DNA from: Pelargonium nanum
Lineage: Eukaryota; Streptophyta; Magnoliopsida; Geraniales; Geraniaceae
Direction of reading: 5' to 3'
Length of the DNA: 25,525 nucleotides
Assembly (NCBI GenBank): GCA_036897485.1
Contig: JAYMTF010001191.1
Coordinates: 1-25,525, forward strand
Shown: one piece after another, positions 19,925-25,525 of the stretch
Layout: every line of letters begins with the position of its first letter
Numbering within the stretch: position 1 is the stretch's first letter
The notes under the pieces: generated by a model
What the model was told of the DNA's origin: nothing
Databases searched by the model: none
The model's input: only the letters and a program-made list of their open reading frames with translations
Position numbers and translations under genes: made by a program

Positions 19925-22900
19925 ATGGCAGTAGCAGCGAGTTGCTACTACAAGCCTTCTTCGCCATTTCTGGGTCATTTTCCAAATCACCTTCTGGTAA
20001 CTTACTCTTTCACTATCTCTATCCATCAATTAGCTAGCTTCAGCTATATATATATATATATATCAGTTTCATATATTGCATCCCATAATTTATGAAATAC
20101 CATTCAATTTCAAGAAACTAGACTACGAGCAACAGATTCCAAAGAGTTGTGTTAATAGCCGACCTCAACATATTTTGGGAAATGGATTGGTTGTTGATGT
20201 TGATGTTGTTGAGCATTTCGTTTGTTACTTCCTCCGCCCCAAAATGAGTGTATTGTTGTCCTTTGTGTCCCGATGCGTATTCAATGTGAGTATGTAACAC
20301 ACTCAAGGGGTTGAAGTAACTTTTGGTAGGGATGTTATTGGTAGTTCGTGCCTAACTACCTTTGTGAAAAGGAAAAATAACACTCGTTTTGAGACGGAGG
20401 GAGTATTTGTTTAGCTCATATCCGGTCTTTGTACAATATATGGGCTGAAGCCTTCACTTTTGATGGTTTTGTATGTTGAATTGGATTGAATCCTTGAACA
20501 TGTTAAATGGGTATTTGGGTACTGACGAAAGAAGGGGTACATGGGGGATCGGAGTTTAGATTTTAGAAGTTTCCTGCGTTTGTATAGACGGTTCTTTTAG
20601 TCTGTGTAGTAATTAGTAAGTGTTGTAATTGAGGTGATGTTCATGTTTGGAAAATTATGCTTCTATTAATGTTGATGGTGGATGCCACTGCGAATGTCTA
20701 TTGTAATTCAGTTATTCTGAATAGTACGCGGTGTTAAGATGATGTGTCACTGGTATAAGATCAAATATGGTAGTTAAGGTGTATGGCTGTTCAAGTTGAG
20801 ATGAAGAGGATGCCTTCGATCTTGATACTATTTATAGCTAGTTGAGGTAGGTCAAGACTCGATATTACCTTCCCCATTTGGCCAGATTATGCAAGTTAAA
20901 TTAATGTCAATGAAATGTCCAATTTTCAACAATATTGCTATCTATTCAAATGTTGCCGTTTCTGTTTTGAATTTCTATTGAAGAGAGGACGCAGATGCGG
21001 CCATTTAATTCTTTATTTGTAGGGAAAACCTCTACGAAGACAAAATATTGGGAATTCATTTCACTCATCTAAAATATGTGCACTATTTTGGGAACCCAAG
21101 AAGACTGTGGAGCCAAAAGAAGCGGATTTCTCCTTGGGAGATCTAATGTTGACATCATCAGGCCCAGAGGTGCTCATTTGTTACGGTCTTTTAGTTGTGA
21201 TCATCATCTAGATTGCTGCAGTATTTAGATCTAGTAGCTAATACTGCTGTTTATGCAATTTCATTGGATTCAGGGGGTCTCCGTAAACGATGGGAAATCT
21301 CAAAAGATATCTTTTTCAGTTATTTCCTCAATCTTAGAAGTTTCACCAGGTGACTGGGATGCATGCACTCTAGATGCTACAGGTCCTGAAAAGTTCAATC
21401 CGTTTCTTACTCATGGTTTTCTTTCAAGCTTAGAGGAGACGGGTTGTGCAACAAAGGTTAGGAATAAATGCTTCACACCCCAACTCTATATATTCTATTA
21501 TGGTACGTTGTCCGAGGGATGATTTTGTTATGTTGTCTTTATTTTCTGATGGATCTCTGATGTGATTTAAACGGGCATGTTTTGCACAGCATTGTAAACA
21601 ACCTTTCATTTCCTGTAATATGTTTTTCTGTTGCTTATCAGTTACTATTGTTTTCTTAAACCTCCCATGCTACAATAAGAGATGCTTACTTTCTTTTTCC
21701 GTGGCACAAATATGATAAAACTACTGTTATATACGTAACTCAATGTAACGTGCAAACTAATTGTGTGAGCTTTTCTCACCTTCTTCAAGCGTTTTCCTGA
21801 AGTTAATAACATCTTAATTCAAATGCTCTCTGACCTTCCTTCAAGTTTCGTAAATAGTCACTATCGTCGTAGTTCATGTGATAAATGGAAATCAGTCTAG
21901 AGAAACCATCAGAATCTTATGCATATATATTTATTTCAGGAAACAGGGTGGATGCCACGTCACATCATTGCTAAGGATGAATGTGAAAATGTTTTAGGTG
22001 TCGTACCACTCTACCTTAAAAGGTTTTGTGTCCACCTCACTAACCACACCTCAAGTTCTCATTTTGCTTGTTTAACAAGTCATTCACTGTGCCAAACTAA
22101 TTACCTATTTGTTTCCTGTTGTCTCACCTCTTTTAGTTTGTCTGTGCAGTCATTCGTTTGGGGAATTTGTTTTTGATCATTCTTGGGCCGATGCTTACTA
22201 TAGTTTTGGTTCCAACTATTATCCGAAGCTACAATGTTGTGTGCCTTTCACTCCAGTAACCGGTCCAAGGATTTTAGTACGCAACACCTTATTCAAAGAT
22301 CAAGTTTTTGATGGCATTGTCTCTGCTCTGAAGGAAATGGCAGACAAGGTACCAGATGAGTCAAATGGTTTTTGCTTTCAACACACTATTCTATTTTCTA
22401 CTATTTAACTATTCTCTGTTACTCCGATCACTCTTCATAATTGCTATTGTTTTATACTCGTAATGCTTGGTATCGTATTGTGATGTGATATTAAGAAAAC
22501 AGAGACCAAGTACTTCTAAGACACATCGTTCATTTTTATCTGCACCGATGTCCGAAAAGCGGACGTGTTTTAACTTGCTATATCAGCTGCCTAATATGGC
22601 TCTCTTTTGACAGTCCCAAGTTTCATCTCTACACATTACTTTTCCATCTGAAAGTGAATGGCATTCATTCAGGGAAAAAGGTTTTCTTCAGAGAATTGGG
22701 ATGCAGTACCATTGGACAAATCGTAATTATAAAAAGTGAGTGATGTTTATTCAATTTGTAATTCATGGCATGTGTCATTGTTAACATAGAAATTGCTTAC
22801 CACAGTCCAAAGATAATTGAAATGGTAAGGCAACATTATTAACAGTGTGCGATCAATAGAGTTTAAAAAGAGGTGAAATGTAGACAATTTATGGAGGAGT

Positions 22901-24664
22901 ATCTTGTTACCTTTTCTACACACACATTTATGTAGGCATCTATAGAATTGTATGTACATATATAGTTGTACATGCTATTAAGATCTCTTTTTTGCATTAC
23001 AGTTTTGATGAGTTTTTGATGGACATGAGGCATAATAAAAGGAAAAGAGTTCGGCAAGAGCGCAAAAAGGTTGGTCTTTTTCTTACATCAGTCTGGATGA
23101 GCTTGATTAAATATCATGCTGATCCATAAAAAAAAAGAACATTCTGACTAACTTTTTTTTGCTTTTTTCCGGGTGACCTACATGCAGATTTTGGAGCAAA
23201 ACTTGACTATGAAACGGCTCCGGGGTGATGAAATAAAGGTATAATCATATTAGCATTGTGTCTTCTAATCCTGTTTAATATTTGCACGCATTGGGCCAAC
23301 TGGAGTGAACATTGTTTGTGAACTCTTTTGAAGTTGCACTATTGATATTGATAGTAATATCAACATATGTTTCATATTCTGTGAGTTCGGCGTAATCTTA
23401 TATTCTTCCACGGCTGCATCTTGACAGGCTAAGCACTGGGATTCATTCTATCAGTTCTACAAGAACACCACTGACAACAAGTTTGGTCCTCATTTCCTTG
23501 ACTTCAGTGTGAAATTTTATAATGCTACTGACCTTTTTCAACTTATTAATCTTATATACTCATCAATCATACGATATTGCTTCAATAATCACATCTTAAA
23601 TATGCTGTTGATTATTGATAGGTGGGGCACTCCTTATCTTACAAGGGATTTCTTCCACGACATGGGATCCAAGATGGGAGATAGCGTACTACTTGTCATT
23701 GCTGAAGATGGAGGTGAGCTTGTTGGAGGAGCTCTTAATCTCATTGGAGGTGACACTTTGTACGGGCGTCTCTGGGGATGCCATCCCGAGGTTTATTATC
23801 CATGCCTGCATTTTGAAGCGTGCTATTACCAGGTTTGAATCTGAATTTTTGGTACTATTAGTGATAGGTATGACATTGGTGAAACTCTCAGTTCATGATC
23901 AGTAGATAGCCAAGCTAAGGGTCATATTCTACATTACCGAGTTGAGCATTTAACTGTTAGCTTTTTTTACCTTGGCATGTTATATCTCGAGTTTCGGAAT
24001 CCAAATAGTCAACAGGGGGAGGCGTCTTCTTCTCCCTTTTCGTGCACCTGACAATAGCTTGAGTAGATAGCCACTGCGTAGGCAGCATGACACGAAGTCT
24101 CCTGTAGAATTTCTTAACACATTGCTTTATTAATGTGATACATACTCGAACTTTCTTAGTATACAAAGAACGCGTGCCTCATGAACTAGCAACAAAAGCA
24201 GTATCAAATCCTAAGAGTATAAAAACACTGCCTCCTGATTATGGTTTATACTTTGTTGATACTTCAGGCCATAGAAGCAGCCATTGAACTTAATCTTAAC
24301 ACAGTAGAGGCCGGAGCTCAGGGAGAGCATAAGATTCAGCGAGGCTATCTGCCTGTGACAACTTACAGCTGCCATTACCTTACGGATGACCGCTTCAGAA
24401 TAGCCGTACAAGAGTTTCTATTGCGCGAAGCAGCTCAGGTATTTTAGTGTTCACATTGTTTCTTATTTAATGATAAAATCATCTTAAGAGACTTGCATGA
24501 TGACGAGGAACCGCTCTTCCTTTTTCTCTCAAGAACATCCAAATAATGTACAGTTTAAAGATCTATTATTTGAAAAGAGCAACTTTTTGTGCAATTTATC
24601 TCAGGTTGAGCATGTTATGAAACTAATAACCGATTCTGGGCCCTTCAAGGCAGAGACAGAATAG
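19925..24664 (+). CDS. DUF482/FemAB-like GNAT-fold acyltransferase, 472 aa, twelve exons, probably plastid-targeted
   Basis: Exons: 19925-19996, 21023-21169, 21274-21456, 21940-22022, 22150-22348, 22614-22735, 23003-23069, 23188-23238, 23428-23480, 23622-23832, 24268-24438, 24605-24664; all introns are GT-AG and all phases close. The protein matches the PF04339 (DUF482) family shared by bacteria and plants. Landmarks: NPFLTHGFLSSLEETG (residues about 107-130), HSFGEFVFDHSWADAYY (163-179), YYPKLQ and PFTPVTGPRIL (185-204), basic KRKRVRQERKK (281-291), LHFEACYYQ (388-396), and GAQGEHKIQRG (412-422). The substrate is unknown; the fold suggests transfer of an acyl or aminoacyl group to an amine. 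The first 60 residues are rich in Ser, basic and small residues, like a chloroplast transit peptide. An in-frame ATG at 19856 could add 23 residues through the AG repeat; the shorter start looks more natural. The bacterial counterpart suggests old transfer from bacteria, perhaps via the plastid, but that is inference. Confidence 0.92.
20044..20063. repeat. (AT)n microsatellite in GNAT intron 1
   Basis: About ten uninterrupted TA/AT units shortly after exon 1. It is a simple repeat, likely polymorphic, with no expected coding effect. Confidence 0.85.
20228..20403. mobile_element. Stowaway-like MITE, 176 bp, in GNAT intron 1
   Basis: The left end reads CTTCCTCCGCCCCAAAATGA and the right end, reverse-complemented, CTCCCTCCGTCTCAAAACGA. 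They form terminal inverted repeats that continue for over 30 bp with mismatches. A TA dinucleotide flanks each side (20226-20227 and 20404-20405), the usual Tc1/mariner target duplication. The CTCCCTCCG terminus is diagnostic of Stowaway elements. There is no coding capacity, and the intron location is typical of MITEs. Confidence 0.88.
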
Positions 24665-25020
24665 AAGTTTGAAGAAGATGTTGAAGTTCTCATGTGAACG
24701 TCTCTTTTACCTTTTTACTGACTAGAAAGAAAGTGTAGTCCAAAGTTGTGTACATAATTACAGCAATAATATTGCATAGGAAATGCAATGTAAGCATTTT
24801 ATAGATACCATCAAGTATGAACTATGAAGTGAATATCCCAATACTGTGTGTATTCCTTTAATTTAGGGTTGTTTGGACTCCAAGTCTCCTAGTCATGTAT
24901 ACTTGGTGGTTTCATTAATATGCATAGATCCACAGGTTATATATCATAATCACAGTTACACCAAAGTCAACCTTTACAAAGGTCCTAACAAAATGTCTTT
25001 TAAGCTAATACTAGCTTCCA
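24665..25020. other. 3' UTR and downstream region of the GNAT gene
   Basis: The first 100-200 bases after the stop are probably the 3' UTR. An inverted repeat TTGCAT-AGGAA-ATGCAA lies near 24772-24788. I see no further gene, and open frames here have no recognisable motifs. Confidence 0.5.
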
Positions 25021-25362
25021 TGCAGATGTTGGTGGTGAATCTCACTAAAAGAATTTGAAGTTTATCGTCACTTGATACATAAACTGTCTTCCGGCTATCA
25101 ACATAACCAATCTGTTTAGGTCAAGAGTATGGGCAACCCTTCTGCCCTAGATCTCATTTTGGTCCATGCATCAACGTGCAGATGTTGGTGATGAATCACA
25201 CTAAAAGAACATGTAGTGTCGTCACTTGATATATAAATTTGAAGCTCCGCCTAAATACTTAAGTTGTTTTAAGTTTAACATGATATAATAACTAGTTCTA
25301 TTTAGGTCAAGGGTCAACCCTTCTGCCCTAGCTCTCATTTTGGTCCATGCATCAACGTGCAA
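25021..25362. repeat. diverged tandem duplication, 156-bp and 186-bp copies
   Basis: TGCAGATGTTGGTG starts both copies, at 25021 and 25177. Both also contain a TTTAGGTCAAG segment (25115 and 25301) followed by CAACCCTTCTGCCCTAG and CATTTTGGTCCATGCATC. The second copy carries about 30 extra bases before the TTTAGGTCAAG segment. The source is unknown; no transposon ends are visible. Confidence 0.8.
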
Positions 25363-25525
25363 GATCTGTTTTTAATTCAAAATGCATGCGAGAGTTTTGA
25401 GGAATTACATATTGAAATAATGTGAAATTTGTCGTCGCTTAAACCTTGTATGAGAACACTTATGAGTGCTGTCTACTAATGATAAAGAAATAGGGAGGAA
25501 ATTGGACATAATTATATATATATAT
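25363..25525. other. AT-rich window end, no gene seen
   Basis: No open frame or motif that I could support. The window ends in a (TA)n run starting near 25512, whose true length cannot be seen. Confidence 0.5.

Larger units (their letters stand above)
19997..21022 (+). other. GNAT gene intron 1, 1026 nt
   Basis: The longest intron of the gene, from donor CTG|GTAACT to acceptor TTTGTAG. It contains an (AT)n run at about 20044-20063 and a complete Stowaway-like MITE. I found no additional coding exon. Confidence 0.7.

Noticed and set aside
22747-23057. Minus-strand open frames of 70 and 64 codons
   Set aside because: They lie within GNAT intron 6 and across exon 7 on the antisense strand; no motif and no splice support.
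23509-23621. Apparent coding start ahead of GNAT exon 10
   Set aside because: It is intron read-through before the acceptor GATAG at 23621; family similarity begins with WGTPYLTRDFF.

Overview
The window is nuclear DNA of a flowering plant, most likely a core eudicot. The genes are split by AT-rich GT-AG introns, the intergenic DNA is AT-rich, and three proteins match well-known plant families. Plant-type non-autonomous elements are also present: a Stowaway-like MITE, a hAT-like MITE and a tRNA-derived SINE. I cannot fix the species; an asterid is a guess.

Layout. Positions 79-457 on the minus strand hold a candidate two-exon gene for a 75-residue basic protein that I do not recognise. Positions 458-4572 are mostly gene-free: a TGGGCC-rich cluster (2649-2773), a 175-bp hAT MITE with 8-bp target-site duplications (2821-2995), and a minus-strand SINE (about 3799-4171) that ends about 400 bp before the next gene. 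Positions 4573-9805 on the plus strand are a ten-exon gamma-glutamyl hydrolase (GGH, folate polyglutamate turnover). A 613-bp convergent spacer with three short duplications follows. Positions 17774-10419 on the minus strand are MET1, the CG-maintenance DNA methyltransferase. It has twelve coding exons, including a 61-nt first exon recovered here from splice phase and an upstream stop. A perfect E2F-type site lies about 230 bp upstream of its start. A roughly 2.1-kb AT-rich divergent spacer separates it from a twelve-exon plus-strand gene (19925-24664) for a DUF482/FemAB-like GNAT acyltransferase, probably plastid-targeted. That gene has a perfect G-box just upstream and a Stowaway MITE in intron 1. 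The last 860 bp contain a diverged tandem duplication.

The genes do not form an operon-like unit. GGH affects folate retention and MET1 consumes S-adenosylmethionine, so both touch one-carbon metabolism, but their adjacency is probably coincidental. All three large genes appear intact: every reconstructed exon joins in frame, with conserved catalytic motifs in GGH and MET1. I saw no CRISPR array, rRNA, functional tRNA or bacterial-type system.
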